DNA of 64,000 nucleotides, taken from NCBI RefSeq assembly GCF_003626635.1, contig NZ_RAZT01000004.1, forward strand, positions 248,001-312,000, read 5' to 3'. The notes under the pieces were generated by a model, which was not told where the DNA came from, did no database searches, and saw nothing but the letters and a program-made list of their open reading frames with translations. Position numbers and translations under genes: made by a program. This document shows positions 8,425 to 17,500 of this stretch, one piece after another (position 1 is the stretch's first letter; the number at the start of each line of letters is the position of its first letter). The DNA comes from Micromonospora musae (GTDB taxonomy: Bacteria; Actinomycetota; Actinomycetes; Mycobacteriales; Micromonosporaceae).

Positions 8425-9612
8425 TCAGCGGCGGACGCGCTCCAGCAGCTCCCGGGCGGCCGCGTGCAGCGGGTGATCCCGCGGGGCGACCCGCTTGACC
8501 TGCCGGGCGATGTCGATCGCCACCGCGGCGTCCTGCTTGTCCCCGGTCCGCTCGTACCGATCCAGATGAGTGGCGCCGACGTCGAGGATCCGCTCGGGGC
8601 GCTCACCGTGCTCCGGTGGGGTCGCCTCGACCGCCTGGTACGCCGCGACCAGCGCCGCCTCGAGGTACGTGGGGTCGCCGGTGCGGGCGTACCGCAGGCG
8701 GTGCGTCTGGTGCAGCGCGTGGAGCCGGCCGCCCAGCCCCGGGTCCCCTACGGGGGTGGCGCTCACCGCCGACCGGATCAGCTCGAACGCGGCATCGAGA
8801 TCGGCGAGATCCTGCGAGACGTGCGCGTAGCGGGTCAGCCTCGCCCGGCCCAGGTTCGACAGGTACATGGGGCGGTCCTCGTGGTCGGCCGGCGCCGCCG
8901 ACAACGCCTGCTCAAGCGTCACGATCGAGGCCGCCAGGTCAGCGCTGTTGCCGGCACCCGCGAACCGGAGCTGGAGGTAGCCGCCGAGCGTGGTGAGCCG
9001 GTTGGTGTACATCGAGTCGTCGGGCGGCGTCTCCGCCAACACCGCCCGGGCGGTGTCGATGGCGTCCGTCAGGTCCGCGACCTCGCCGGTGCGCCGGTAA
9101 CGGAGCTCCTGGGCCTCGGCGAGGTTCATCCGCAGCGGCAGGGGATCCGTCCCGTCGTCGACGGCGGCCCGCACGGCGTGCCGGGTCACCGCGATGACCG
9201 CGTCGACCTCGTGCAGCGGTGAACCGGCGAAGGTGAAGACGGCCACCCGCTGCGGGCTCAGCCGGACCGGCTGCGCCGGCACCTCGGCGAGCGCCCGCAG
9301 CTGCTCGGTCAGCTCGGGAACCCGGTCGGACACCGGTCGCAGCAGTGGCTCGGCCCGGCTCAGATCGCTCTCGTCGTCGCCGGTCGACCCGGCGACATGT
9401 CGGGCGTAGTACAGGAGCGCGGCGGCGTGCTGCGCGTCGACCAGTGGCGTCCGGCCGCCGCGCGCGAACCGGCCACCCGGCAACTCACCGGCCACCACCA
9501 GCAGCGCCTGCGCGTCGCGCAGCCCGGCCGGGTGACATACATCCTCCGCGTCCCCGGAGTTCAGGTACCGGTTGACCCGGGCGCGTACCGACGCGAGCAG
9601 CTCGTCGAACAT
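8425..9612 (-). CDS. Tetratricopeptide-repeat protein of unknown role
   Basis: A 395-residue soluble protein made largely of degenerate TPR units of about 45 residues, recognisable by recurring LRYRRTGEVADL, LQLRFAGAGNSADL and HRLRYARTGDPTYL segments. Such RYxRTGDxxDL repeats are typical of the N-terminal parts of actinobacterial CHAT-protease and related signalling proteins, but no CHAT or other enzymatic domain is present here. ATG at 9612 has GGGAGAG 6 bases upstream; the longer form from a TTG at 9666 lacks this. It stands alone between the reductase and ABC exporter genes on the same strand. Protein-protein interaction role is inferred from the repeats only. Confidence 0.75.
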   Translation of the reverse strand: MFDELLASVRARVNRYLNSGDAEDVCHPAGLRDAQALLVVAGELPGGRFARGGRTPLVDAQHAAALLYYARHVAGSTGDDESDLSRAEPLLRPVSDRVPELTEQLRALAEVPAQPVRLSPQRVAVFTFAGSPLHEVDAVIAVTRHAVRAAVDDGTDPLPLRMNLAEAQELRYRRTGEVADLTDAIDTARAVLAETPPDDSMYTNRLTTLGGYLQLRFAGAGNSADLAASIVTLEQALSAAPADHEDRPMYLSNLGRARLTRYAHVSQDLADLDAAFELIRSAVSATPVGDPGLGGRLHALHQTHRLRYARTGDPTYLEAALVAAYQAVEATPPEHGERPERILDVGATHLDRYERTGDKQDAAVAIDIARQVKRVAPRDHPLHAAARELLERVRR

Positions 9613-9733
9613 GGCGCTCTCCCGAGTTCGTCCGGACTCCAGGTCCACGAAGGACTCGGTCAGCAAATCACCCGTACGGCACGGACACCAGACAACTATC
9701 GATGAATTCGGTCGGTCCTCGACGGTCTCCCGC

Positions 9734-11473
9734 TCACTCCGACGCGAGGTGTGGCACCCGCTGGTCCGACCAGGCCTGCCACAGGGTGGCGTACCGGCCG
9801 CCCCGCTCGGTCAGTTCCCGGTGGGTGCCGACCTCGACGATCCGGCCCTCCTCCAGCACCACGATCCGGTCCGCCGACACCGCCTGCGTCAGGCGGTGCG
9901 CCACGATCAGCGCGGTACGCCCGGCCAGGGCCGTCGCGGCCACCCGTTCGAGCAGACGCGCCCCCGCGCTGCCCGCCTCGGCGGTGGCCTCGTCCAGAAT
10001 GGCCACCGGCGGGTCCCGCAGGATCAACCGGGCGAACGCCAGTTGCTGCGCCTGCGCCGCGGTGAGGACGTGCCCGCCCGCGCCGACCTCGGTGTTCGTA
10101 CCGTCGGGCAGCTGCTCCACCCAGCTCAGCGCGTCCACGGCGGCCAGCGCGGCACGCACCTCGTCGTCGGTGGCGTCCGGGCGGGCCAGTCGCAGGTCCT
10201 CGCCGAGCGGCCCGGCGAAGACGTGCACCTCCTGCGTGATCAGCGCGACCTCCCCGGCCGGCACCGCGACGCTCCCGCCGGTCACCGGGTGCACACCGGC
10301 GATCACCTTGGCCAGGGTGGTCTTGCCCGCTCCGCTGCTGCCCACCAGGGCCACCCGTTCCCCCCGGCGGATCGTCAGGTCCACACCGGTCAGCACCGGC
10401 CGCCCCGGTACGTAGGCGAAGTCGACCCCGCTGACCACCACCGCGTCCGGCGTCTGCGCGGGCGTCACCGGCGGCCGGGCGGGCGGGTCCAGGTCGGCGA
10501 CCCCGACCAGCCGGTCCAGCCCCGACGCGGCGGCCTGGGCGTCGTCGACCAGGGCCAGGGCCACGTTGATCGGGTTGAAGAGGCCATGGAAGTACAGGGC
10601 CGCCGCGGTGGCCGTGCCGATGCTCACCGCGTCCCCCCGCACCAGCAGGAATCCGGTGGCGAGCACGGCGGCCAGCCCGGCGAACTCGGCGACGTGCAGC
10701 CGGGCGTAGAACCGGGTCTGCAGCGCGACGCCCCGCAACAGCAGCTCCACCGCCTGCTGCGACTTGCCGGCGACCCGGTCCCGGTGCTCTTCGGCGATCC
10801 GGAAGGCGCGGATGGTCGGCGCGCCGTCGATGGTGGCGAGCAGGTGATGCTGCTGCGCGGCGACCGCCACGCGCTGCCGCGCGTAGAGCGGCATGGCGCG
10901 ACGGGTGTACCAGCCGACCGTGTACACCTGCACCGGCACCGCGATCAGCGCCGCGACCAGGAAGCGCCAGTCGAGCACCGCCATCCCGGCCAGGGTGAGC
11001 ACGATCGTCAAAAGGGCCCGGGCGAACTCGGGCAGCGCGCTGCGGGCCGCCTCGGCGACCACCGCCACGTCGTTGGTGACCCGGGAGGTGAGGTCACCGG
11101 TCCCGGCGCGCTCGACCCGCTCCAGCGGGAGGCGCAGCGCGGCGGCCACGAACCGTTCCCGCAGCCGGGCCAGCATGCCCTCACCCACCTGGGCGAGCAG
11201 GGCCACGCCGAGGCCGGCCAGCGCCGCCTCGGCGATCGCGCCGCCCACCAGCCCGGCGCCGGTGAGCAGGAACTCGCCGGTGCTGCCCCCGCCGGTCGCC
11301 AGATCGACGATCCGGCCGAGCAGCGGCGGGGTCACCAGTCCCGCGGTGGTGCCGGCGACCAGCAGGGCGAGCGCGCCGGCCAGCCGGGCCCGGTGCGGCC
11401 GCACCAGCACGCGCAGCCAGGCCCGGGTGCGACGCCCGGTGGCGATCGGCAGCGGTGTCGGCTCTGCGGTCAT
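9734..11473 (-). CDS. ABC exporter half-transporter, subunit with intact Walker A/B but degenerate signature
   Basis: A 579-residue protein with an N-terminal six-helix type I exporter membrane domain (about 1-320) and a C-terminal nucleotide-binding domain. Walker A is intact (GSSGAGKTT), Walker B with catalytic Glu is intact (VAILDEAT), the Q-loop (LITQEV) and H-switch (VAHRLT) are present, but the ABC signature reads LTAAQAQQ instead of LSGGQ, and the D-loop is altered (AEAGSAG). It therefore needs a partner to supply a working signature. The adjacent upstream gene supplies exactly that. ATG at 11473 follows GGAGGG. It lies at the end of an iron-box-linked gene set, so export or import of a siderophore is likely. 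Confidence 0.93.
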   Translation of the reverse strand: MTAEPTPLPIATGRRTRAWLRVLVRPHRARLAGALALLVAGTTAGLVTPPLLGRIVDLATGGGSTGEFLLTGAGLVGGAIAEAALAGLGVALLAQVGEGMLARLRERFVAAALRLPLERVERAGTGDLTSRVTNDVAVVAEAARSALPEFARALLTIVLTLAGMAVLDWRFLVAALIAVPVQVYTVGWYTRRAMPLYARQRVAVAAQQHHLLATIDGAPTIRAFRIAEEHRDRVAGKSQQAVELLLRGVALQTRFYARLHVAEFAGLAAVLATGFLLVRGDAVSIGTATAAALYFHGLFNPINVALALVDDAQAAASGLDRLVGVADLDPPARPPVTPAQTPDAVVVSGVDFAYVPGRPVLTGVDLTIRRGERVALVGSSGAGKTTLAKVIAGVHPVTGGSVAVPAGEVALITQEVHVFAGPLGEDLRLARPDATDDEVRAALAAVDALSWVEQLPDGTNTEVGAGGHVLTAAQAQQLAFARLILRDPPVAILDEATAEAGSAGARLLERVAATALAGRTALIVAHRLTQAVSADRIVVLEEGRIVEVGTHRELTERGGRYATLWQAWSDQRVPHLASE

Positions 11474-11552
11474 GGCTGGCCCTCCGTCGGCGTGCCGCTG
11501 TGTTCCGTACGCCCGAACTTCCCGGTCACGCGCCGGAGTCCGGTGCGGCCGG

Positions 11553-13235
11553 TCATGCCAGCACGGTCTCTCGGTAGCCGGCGTCCCCGGCGATCAGGTC
11601 GGCGTGCGTGCCGCTGCTCTGCACGGCGCCGTCCCGCAGGACGACCACCCGGTCGGTCACCGCGAGCAGCGCCAGGCTGCTGGTCACCAGGACGGTGGTC
11701 AGCCCGTCCCGCATCGACCGCAGTCGCCCGGCGATCCGGGCCTCGGTCACCGCGTCAACGGCGGTGGTGGGGTCGTGCACGATCAGCACCGGCGGGTCGC
11801 CGGCCACCGCCCGGGCGAGCGCGATGCGCTGCCGCTGCCCACCGGAGAGCGAGCGGGCCTGATCGCCGAGCACGCTGTCCAGACCGTCCGGGAGGCTGCG
11901 CGCCACCTCATCGGCGTCGGCCGTGGCCAACGCCGCCGCCACCCGGTCGGGTCGGGCGCGCCCGGCCAACGAGACGGCGTCGCGCAGCGTGCCGTCGAAG
12001 AGGTCGGTGTGGTGTTCGGTGGCGAGCACCACGGCCCGCAGCGCGGACGGAGCGAGCTCGGTCAGCGCCACGCCGTCCAGTCGGACCGACCCGGCGGCCG
12101 GGTCGCGCACGCGTCCGAGCACCCGCACCAGCTCGGCCGCCTCGGCCGGGTCGGCGGCGACGACGCCGAGCAGCTCGCCGGGGGCGACGTCCAGGTCGAC
12201 CCCGCGCAGCGGCGGGCTGTGCAGACCCCGCAGCGTCAGTGCGCCCCGGGCCGGGGTGACCGGGCTCGCCGAGCCGCCGGTCACCGCGTCGGGCGCGTGC
12301 AGCACGGCGGCGATGCGGCGGGCGGACGCCCGGCCCTGGGCGAGGTCGGCGCCCACCCAGCCGAACGTCGACAGCGGCCCCACCAGGAACTGCGCCAGGC
12401 CGAGCGAGGAGATGAGCTGACCGACGCTGACCTGGCCACGGACGGCCAGCAGGCCGCCGACGACCGCGATGACGGCCAGGAACGCTCCGCTGAGCGTGGA
12501 GACCACCCCCTGGTAGGCGGCCTCCGCCCGGGCCGCTCGTACCGTCGCGGCCAGCGCGCTGCGACTGCGCCGCCGGTAACGGGCGACGGCGGCGCTCTCG
12601 GCCCGCAAACCCTTGATCACGCGGAGCCCGGCGACCAGGTCGGCGGCGATGCCGGAGGCCTGCGCGCCGTGCTCCTGCTCGGTCTCGCTGCGTCTCTCCA
12701 ACGGCTTGCCGAGCAGGCGGGTGAGCAGCATCAGCGGAGGGGTGCCCAGGAGCACCAGCAGTCCGAGCGGCAGCGAGATGGAGAGCAGCAGGACTGCCGT
12801 GAAGACCACTGCGACGACGGCGGCGACGCCGGCGGCCACCGCGACGGCGACCGCGCCGACCCGGGACGCGTCGCTGGTGGCGATCGAGACCAGGGCGCCG
12901 GGGAGGCGGTCGGCCTCGGCGCCGCCGCGCGCGTCCAGCACCCGCCGGGTCACCCGCAGGCGCAGGTCGTGGGCGGCCTGCTCGGCGGCCCGCTCGGCGG
13001 CGCGCGCGCCGTAGCGGAAGCTGTAGCTCAGGCACAGGTAGACCGCGGCCAGCACCCCCAGCCACAGCGCGAGGCTGCCGACGCCGCCGGCCACCGCCCG
13101 GTCGATGATCACGCCGATCAGGAACGGGACCGCGGCCTCGCCGGCCTGGTGACCGGAGAACATGACTGTGCTCAGCGCGATGGTGCGCCGCTGCCCGGCG
13201 AGCGCTGCGCCGAGCACCGTACGACGGCCGGTCAC
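11553..13235 (-). CDS. ABC exporter half-transporter, subunit with intact signature but degenerate ATP site
   Basis: A 560-residue membrane-NBD fusion. The signature LSGGQRQRIALAR is perfect, but Walker A is lost (VVAADPAEAAEL where GxxGxGKT is expected), Walker B lacks the usual Asp-Glu pair (LIVHDPTTAVD), the Q-loop Gln is replaced (LATEHHTDLF) and the H-switch His is Ser (VTSSLAL). It must work as the non-hydrolysing half of a heterodimer with the product of the next gene. The GTG start at 13235 overlaps the siderophore ATPase stop by four bases (GTGA), so it is translationally coupled to the importer operon; the longer upstream frame is an antisense-frame artefact. Confidence 0.93.
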   Translation of the reverse strand: MTGRRTVLGAALAGQRRTIALSTVMFSGHQAGEAAVPFLIGVIIDRAVAGGVGSLALWLGVLAAVYLCLSYSFRYGARAAERAAEQAAHDLRLRVTRRVLDARGGAEADRLPGALVSIATSDASRVGAVAVAVAAGVAAVVAVVFTAVLLLSISLPLGLLVLLGTPPLMLLTRLLGKPLERRSETEQEHGAQASGIAADLVAGLRVIKGLRAESAAVARYRRRSRSALAATVRAARAEAAYQGVVSTLSGAFLAVIAVVGGLLAVRGQVSVGQLISSLGLAQFLVGPLSTFGWVGADLAQGRASARRIAAVLHAPDAVTGGSASPVTPARGALTLRGLHSPPLRGVDLDVAPGELLGVVAADPAEAAELVRVLGRVRDPAAGSVRLDGVALTELAPSALRAVVLATEHHTDLFDGTLRDAVSLAGRARPDRVAAALATADADEVARSLPDGLDSVLGDQARSLSGGQRQRIALARAVAGDPPVLIVHDPTTAVDAVTEARIAGRLRSMRDGLTTVLVTSSLALLAVTDRVVVLRDGAVQSSGTHADLIAGDAGYRETVLA

Positions 13236-14074
13236 ACGGTGGCCCGGTCGACCACGCCCGTCGCCGCGCCGCCGCGCGCCGCCCGCCGCCGCTGCCGGTC
13301 GGCGGGCACCACCATCGGGGTGTCGGTCTCCGGGTCGGTCATCACCCGGCAGGGCATCCCGAAGACCGACTCCACCAGCTCCGCCGACATCACCTCGGCG
13401 GGAGCGCCCTGCGCGACGACCGCGCCGTCGTGCATCACGATCAGCTCGGTGGCGTACCGGCAGGCCTGGTTCAGGTCGTGCAGCACGGCCACGATCGTGC
13501 GGCCCTGCTCGTGCAGCTCCGCGCAGAGGTCCAGCACCTCGAACTGGTGGGAGAGGTCGAGGAAGGTGGTCGGCTCGTCGAGCAGCAGGATCGAGGTCTG
13601 CTGGGCCAGCGCCATGGCCAGCCAGACCCGCTGGCGCTGCCCGCCGGAGAGCTCGTCGACGAAGCGGTCGGCCAGCTCGGTCACCTCGGTCTGGCGCATC
13701 GCGTCGGCGACCGCGGCCTCGTCCTCGGCGGACCACTGCCGCACCAGGCGCTGGTGCGCGAAGCGGCCGCGGGCGACCAGCTCCTCCACCACCGTTCCGC
13801 CCGGCGCGACCGGCGACTGCGGCAGCATGCCGAGCTGCTTGGCGACCTGCCGGGACGGGTACGACCCGATCGCCCGGCCGTCGAGCAGCACCGTGCCGGA
13901 GTGCGGCTTCAGCACCCGGGCGAGCGAACGCAGCAGGGTGGACTTGCCGCACGCGTTCGGGCCGACGATGACGGTGAACGACCCGTCGGTGATCTGGACG
14001 TCGAGATCCCGCACGACCACTCGTCTGTCGTACGCCAGCGTCAGCGCCTCGGCCCGCAAGCGCGCCTTGGTCAT
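13232..14074 (-). CDS. Iron-siderophore ABC importer ATP-binding protein (FecE/FepC family)
   Basis: A 280-residue ATPase with Walker A GPNACGKST, signature LSGGQRQRVWLA and Walker B LLLDEPTTFLD, including the TTFLD D-loop and the HQFEVLDL segment typical of iron-siderophore ATPases. It powers uptake through the two membrane subunits encoded immediately upstream. ATG at 14074 follows AAGGAG; an upstream in-frame extension overlaps the permease end and is not used. The stop overlaps the start of the exporter subunit gene. The last ~20 residues are Arg/Ala-rich and probably disordered. Iron repression through the box at 16249 is expected for the whole operon. Confidence 0.95.
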   Translation of the reverse strand: MTKARLRAEALTLAYDRRVVVRDLDVQITDGSFTVIVGPNACGKSTLLRSLARVLKPHSGTVLLDGRAIGSYPSRQVAKQLGMLPQSPVAPGGTVVEELVARGRFAHQRLVRQWSAEDEAAVADAMRQTEVTELADRFVDELSGGQRQRVWLAMALAQQTSILLLDEPTTFLDLSHQFEVLDLCAELHEQGRTIVAVLHDLNQACRYATELIVMHDGAVVAQGAPAEVMSAELVESVFGMPCRVMTDPETDTPMVVPADRQRRRAARGGAATGVVDRATV

Positions 14075-14085
14075 CGCCGTGCTCC

Positions 14086-15159
14086 TTATCCGCGGTTGCG
14101 GCGCTCTCGGAAGAGCAGCCAAGTCAGGTAGAGACCGCCGAGCGCGCCGGTGACGACGCCGACGGGGATGTCGTTGCCGGGCAGGACGTGCTGTGCCCCC
14201 CAGTCGCTGGCGCTCAGCAGCGCGGCGCCCATCAGCGCGGCGGGCAGGACACCGGCGTGCGGGGAGCGGGTCAGCCGGGTGGCCAGCGGCGGTGCGGCCA
14301 GCGCCACGAACGCGATCGGCCCGGCCGCCGCGGTGGCGCCCGCCGCGAGCCCGACACCGGCGAGCGCCAGCACCGCCCGGCTGCGTTCGACCGGAACGCC
14401 CTGCAGCTGCGCCGGTTCGTCACCCAGGGCCAGCAGGTCGAGGTGCCGGGCGTGGTAGAGCACCACCGGCAGCAGCACCGCGACGGTGCAGCCGACCAGC
14501 GTCACCTCGGTCCAGCCGTGGCCGTTGACGCTGCCGATCAGCCAGACCTGGGCGGCGAGCGCCTCGTCCAGTCGGCTGCGGTAGATCAGGTACGAGTTCG
14601 CGGCGTCGAGCAGCGCGTACATGCCGACGCCCATCAGGACCAGCCGGAACGGCTGCACCCCACGGCGGAACGCCAGCAGGTAGATGGCGACGGCGGTGGC
14701 CAGGCAGCCGAGGATCGCGCCGACCGCCACCTGGAATCCTCCGCCGCCCAGCACCAGCAGCACGATCAGCGCGCCGGTCGCCGCGCCGACCGTCATGCCG
14801 ACGAAGTCGGGGCTGCCGAGGGGGTTGCGGGTCAGGCCCTGGAAGACGCTGCCGCTCGCGCCGAGCGCCGCCCCGACGAGCAGGGTGATCAACACGCGGG
14901 GGAGTCGCAGCTCGTGCACGATGAAGTCGGTGCCCGGGTCGCCCTGGCCGACGAGGCTGCGCAGCACGTCGGGCACGGGGACCGGGAAGTCGCCGCTGGA
15001 GAGGTTGACCAACGAGACGGCGAGCGCCGCCAGCAGCAGCGCGGTGCCGACGAGCAGCGCACGCAGGTGCACCCGCAGCGAGAGCCGGCCGGCCCGGCTG
15101 CGGATCACCAGCTGGGTGGTACGGCCGGAGCGGCGCAGCCGCAGGACGGGGGCGGTCAC
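14086..15159 (-). CDS. Iron-siderophore ABC importer permease (FecD/FepG-like)
   Basis: A 357-residue BtuC-fold permease with about ten hydrophobic helices. Family landmarks are present: ELRLPRVLITLLVGAALGASG, split here as the LRLPR coupling motif plus the Gly-rich helix, then the conserved RNPLGSPD segment. The GTG at 15159 overlaps the preceding permease stop by four bases (GTGA), and an upstream Met in the open frame would lie inside that gene. It forms a heterodimeric channel with the product of 15156-16217 and works with the ATPase 11 bases downstream. Substrate is a ferric siderophore by family and context; which siderophore cannot be told. Confidence 0.94.
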   Translation of the reverse strand: MTAPVLRLRRSGRTTQLVIRSRAGRLSLRVHLRALLVGTALLLAALAVSLVNLSSGDFPVPVPDVLRSLVGQGDPGTDFIVHELRLPRVLITLLVGAALGASGSVFQGLTRNPLGSPDFVGMTVGAATGALIVLLVLGGGGFQVAVGAILGCLATAVAIYLLAFRRGVQPFRLVLMGVGMYALLDAANSYLIYRSRLDEALAAQVWLIGSVNGHGWTEVTLVGCTVAVLLPVVLYHARHLDLLALGDEPAQLQGVPVERSRAVLALAGVGLAAGATAAAGPIAFVALAAPPLATRLTRSPHAGVLPAALMGAALLSASDWGAQHVLPGNDIPVGVVTGALGGLYLTWLLFRERRNRG

Positions 15160-16217
15160 AGCGCGCTCAGCCGGCGTCGGCGGCACAACGCGATGAAGAG
15201 CGGGGCGCCGAGGAACGCGGTGACCACTCCGACCGGCATCTCGGCCGGGGCCACCAGGACCCGCCCGATCACGTCCGCGGCCAGCAGGAGGGTGGGGCCG
15301 AGGACGACCGAGTAGGCCAGGATCCAGCGGTGGTCCGAGCCGGTGAACATCCGGGCCGCGTACGGGACGGCCAGGCCGACGAACCAGATCGGACCGGAGG
15401 CGGCGGTCGCGGCGCCGCAGAGCAGCGTCACCGCGAGGATGCTCAGCGCCCGGATCCGGTTGGGGTGCGCGCCGAGCGAGGCGGCCGAGTCGTCGCCGAG
15501 GTTCAGCGCGTTGAGCTGGCGGCCCAGCGCCAGCGCCAGCAGGATGCCGGCCACCAGGAACGGGGCCACCTGCATGATGGCGGCGCTGTCGCGGTCGGCG
15601 AGGGAACCGACGTCCCAGTGCCGGTACCTGTCGAACGCCTCCCGGTTGGTGACGAGGACGGCCCAGACGGCGGCGCCGAGCACCGCGGTGAAGGAGACCC
15701 CGGCGAGCACCTGCCGTTCCGGGGTGGGTGCGCGGCCGGAGCCGCCGAGCGCGAAGACGGCCGCCGAGGTGAGGGCGGCTCCGACGATGGCGAACCAGAC
15801 GTATCCGGTGGCGGTCCCGACGCCGAGGAACGCGATGGCGAAGACCACGCCGGTGGCGGCGCCGAGGTTGACGCCGAGCAGCCCGGGCTCGGCCAGCGGA
15901 TTGCGGGTGAGCGCCTGCATGACCGTGCCGGCCAGGCCCAGCGCCGCGCCCACCCCGAGGCCGAGCAGCGTACGGGGCAGCCGCAGCTGGTGCACGATCG
16001 CCGCGGACGGGGAGCCGTCATCGTGCCAGAGCACCTGCCAGACGGTGCCCAGGCCGAGCGAGCGGCTGCCGACCGCGACACTCAACGCCACGGCGACGGC
16101 GAGTGCGACGAGGCCGACGCCGAGGCCGGCCCAACGACGGCGGGTACGGGACCGCGGCTCCCGCGACGTCTGCTCCGCTGAGGTGGTCGGCGGCGCCGGG
16201 AGGGTGCCGGTGGTCAA
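15156..16217 (-). CDS. Iron-siderophore ABC importer permease (FecC/FepD-like)
   Basis: A 353-residue BtuC-fold permease, first gene of the minus-strand iron operon. Landmarks: HQLRLPRTLLGLGVG and the TRNPLAEPGLLG segment. No ATG or GTG lies before the conserved region; two adjacent TTG codons at 16220 and 16217 are the only candidates, and the second has GGAGAG at a workable distance, so a TTG start is proposed. An N-terminal Arg-rich stretch precedes helix 1. The iron box at 16249-16267 lies about 35 bases upstream and is shared with the divergent binding-protein gene, so both directions should respond to iron. Confidence 0.94.
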   Translation of the reverse strand: MTTGTLPAPPTTSAEQTSREPRSRTRRRWAGLGVGLVALAVAVALSVAVGSRSLGLGTVWQVLWHDDGSPSAAIVHQLRLPRTLLGLGVGAALGLAGTVMQALTRNPLAEPGLLGVNLGAATGVVFAIAFLGVGTATGYVWFAIVGAALTSAAVFALGGSGRAPTPERQVLAGVSFTAVLGAAVWAVLVTNREAFDRYRHWDVGSLADRDSAAIMQVAPFLVAGILLALALGRQLNALNLGDDSAASLGAHPNRIRALSILAVTLLCGAATAASGPIWFVGLAVPYAARMFTGSDHRWILAYSVVLGPTLLLAADVIGRVLVAPAEMPVGVVTAFLGAPLFIALCRRRRLSAL

Positions 16218-16248
16218 CAACGCTCTCCGCCCATCCGCGTTACGTGAG

Positions 16249-16267
16249 TTAGGTGAGGCTAACCTAC
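16249..16267. promoter_or_regulatory. Iron box (DmdR/IdeR-type operator) in the divergent promoter
   Basis: TTAGGTGAGGCTAACCTAC matches the actinobacterial iron-repressor consensus (TTAGGTTAGGCTAACCTAA) at 17 of 19 positions. It lies between the permease operon (minus) and the binding-protein gene (plus), so a single Fe2+-loaded DtxR-family repressor could shut off both. Confidence 0.9.
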
Positions 16268-16319
16268 ACTCCGCTCCGAGGTCACCGACGTGGGGCCTCG
16301 CCTGCAGAAAGGAACAACC

Positions 16320-17363
16320 GTGCGGCTAGCCTCAATCCGGCGTACCGCCACCGTGGCGGCGACCGGGCTCGTGCTTCTCCTCTCGGCGTGCGGGGGCGGA
16401 TCGGAGCCGCCGGCCACCTCGTCCAGCGGCACCGCCTCCGACTCCTTCCCCGTGTCGATCGAGCACAAGTTCGGCACCACCACCGTCCCCGCCGAGCCGA
16501 AGCGGATCGTCGTGGTCGGACTGGTCGAGCAGGACGCGCTGCTGTCGCTGGGCGTCGTCCCGGTCGCCACCAGCGAATGGTTCGGCGAGAAGCCCGGCGC
16601 GATCTGGCCGTGGGCCGAGGCCGCGCTCGGCGGCGCGCCCCGACCGCAGGTGCTCACCAGCACCGACGGCGTCCAGTTCGAGAAGGTCGCCGCGCTGCGG
16701 CCCGACCTGATCCTCGGCATCTACTCCGGGCTGACCGCCGACGACTACGCGACCCTCGCGAAGATCGCCCCGACCGTGGCGCAGCCGAAGGGGGCCGTCG
16801 ACTACGGGGTGTCCTGGCAGGACCTCACCCGTACCGTCGGCGCCGCGGTCGGCCGCAAGGCGCAGGCCGACCGCGTCGTCGCCGACGTCGAGGGGAAGAT
16901 CGCCGCGGCGCGCAGCGCGAACCCGGCCTTCGCCGGGGCGACCGGCCTGATGGCCACCACCTACGAGGGCTACTACGTGTACGGGCCGCAGGACCCGCGC
17001 GGCCGCTTCCTCACCGACCTGGGCTTCACGCTGCCCACCGGGCTCGCCGAGGTGACCGGCGCGGAATTCGGCGCGAACCTGAGCCGGGAGCGCACCGACA
17101 TGCTCGACACCGACGTGCTGATCTGGCTGGTCGACAAGTACGACCCGGACAAGGCGAAGGTGCAGGCCGACCCGCTCTACAGCAAGCTCAAGGTCCAGAC
17201 CGAGGGGCGCGACGTCTACCTGGAGAACGAGGAGATCGTCGGGGCCGCGACCTCCTTCATCACCCCGCTGAGCCTGTCGTTCCTGCTGGAGAAGCTGGTT
17301 CCGCAGCTGACCGCGGCGGTCGACGGCGATCCGGCGACCGTGGTGCAGCGGGCCACCGCCTGA
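16320..17363 (+). CDS. Siderophore-binding lipoprotein of an ABC importer
   Basis: A 347-residue FecB/FepB-type (periplasmic-binding-protein fold III) protein. The GTG at 16320 follows AAAGGA; the signal peptide ends in the lipobox LLLSAC so the mature protein is lipid-anchored at Cys. The conserved AEPKRIVVVGLVEQDALLSLG start of the fold is visible as PAEPKRIVV plus the following helix, and KVAALRPDLILG marks the second strand region. It captures the ferric siderophore outside the membrane and delivers it to the divergently encoded permease. A strong terminator follows at once. Expression should be iron-repressed through the shared box. Confidence 0.95.
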   Translation: MRLASIRRTATVAATGLVLLLSACGGGSEPPATSSSGTASDSFPVSIEHKFGTTTVPAEPKRIVVVGLVEQDALLSLGVVPVATSEWFGEKPGAIWPWAEAALGGAPRPQVLTSTDGVQFEKVAALRPDLILGIYSGLTADDYATLAKIAPTVAQPKGAVDYGVSWQDLTRTVGAAVGRKAQADRVVADVEGKIAAARSANPAFAGATGLMATTYEGYYVYGPQDPRGRFLTDLGFTLPTGLAEVTGAEFGANLSRERTDMLDTDVLIWLVDKYDPDKAKVQADPLYSKLKVQTEGRDVYLENEEIVGAATSFITPLSLSFLLEKLVPQLTAAVDGDPATVVQRATA

Positions 17364-17369
17364 CGATCC

Positions 17370-17405
17370 GGTGGGGAACCGGTCCCGGACGACCGGTTCC
17401 CCACC
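17370..17405 (+). terminator. Strong intrinsic-type terminator after the binding protein
   Basis: Perfect 15-bp inverted repeat (GGTGGGGAACCGGTC at 17370-17384 and its complement at 17391-17405) around a 6-base loop, starting 6 bases after the stop codon. No U-tract follows, as is usual in actinomycetes. Confidence 0.85.
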
Positions 17406-17487
17406 GCGCCGGCCCGCGCGGCGTGACCGCCGAGCGGTCTCACCCACCCCCGTCCGGGCCGGTGGCTCACGCAGCGGGAAACCTGGG

Positions 17488-17493
17488 TAGCGT
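17488..17493 (+). promoter_or_regulatory. Probable -10 element giving a leaderless OsmC-like transcript
   Basis: TAGCGT lies 7 bases before the ATG at 17501, and no ribosome site is present between. This spacing is typical of leaderless actinobacterial genes. Confidence 0.45.
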
Positions 17494-17500
17494 GCCTGTC

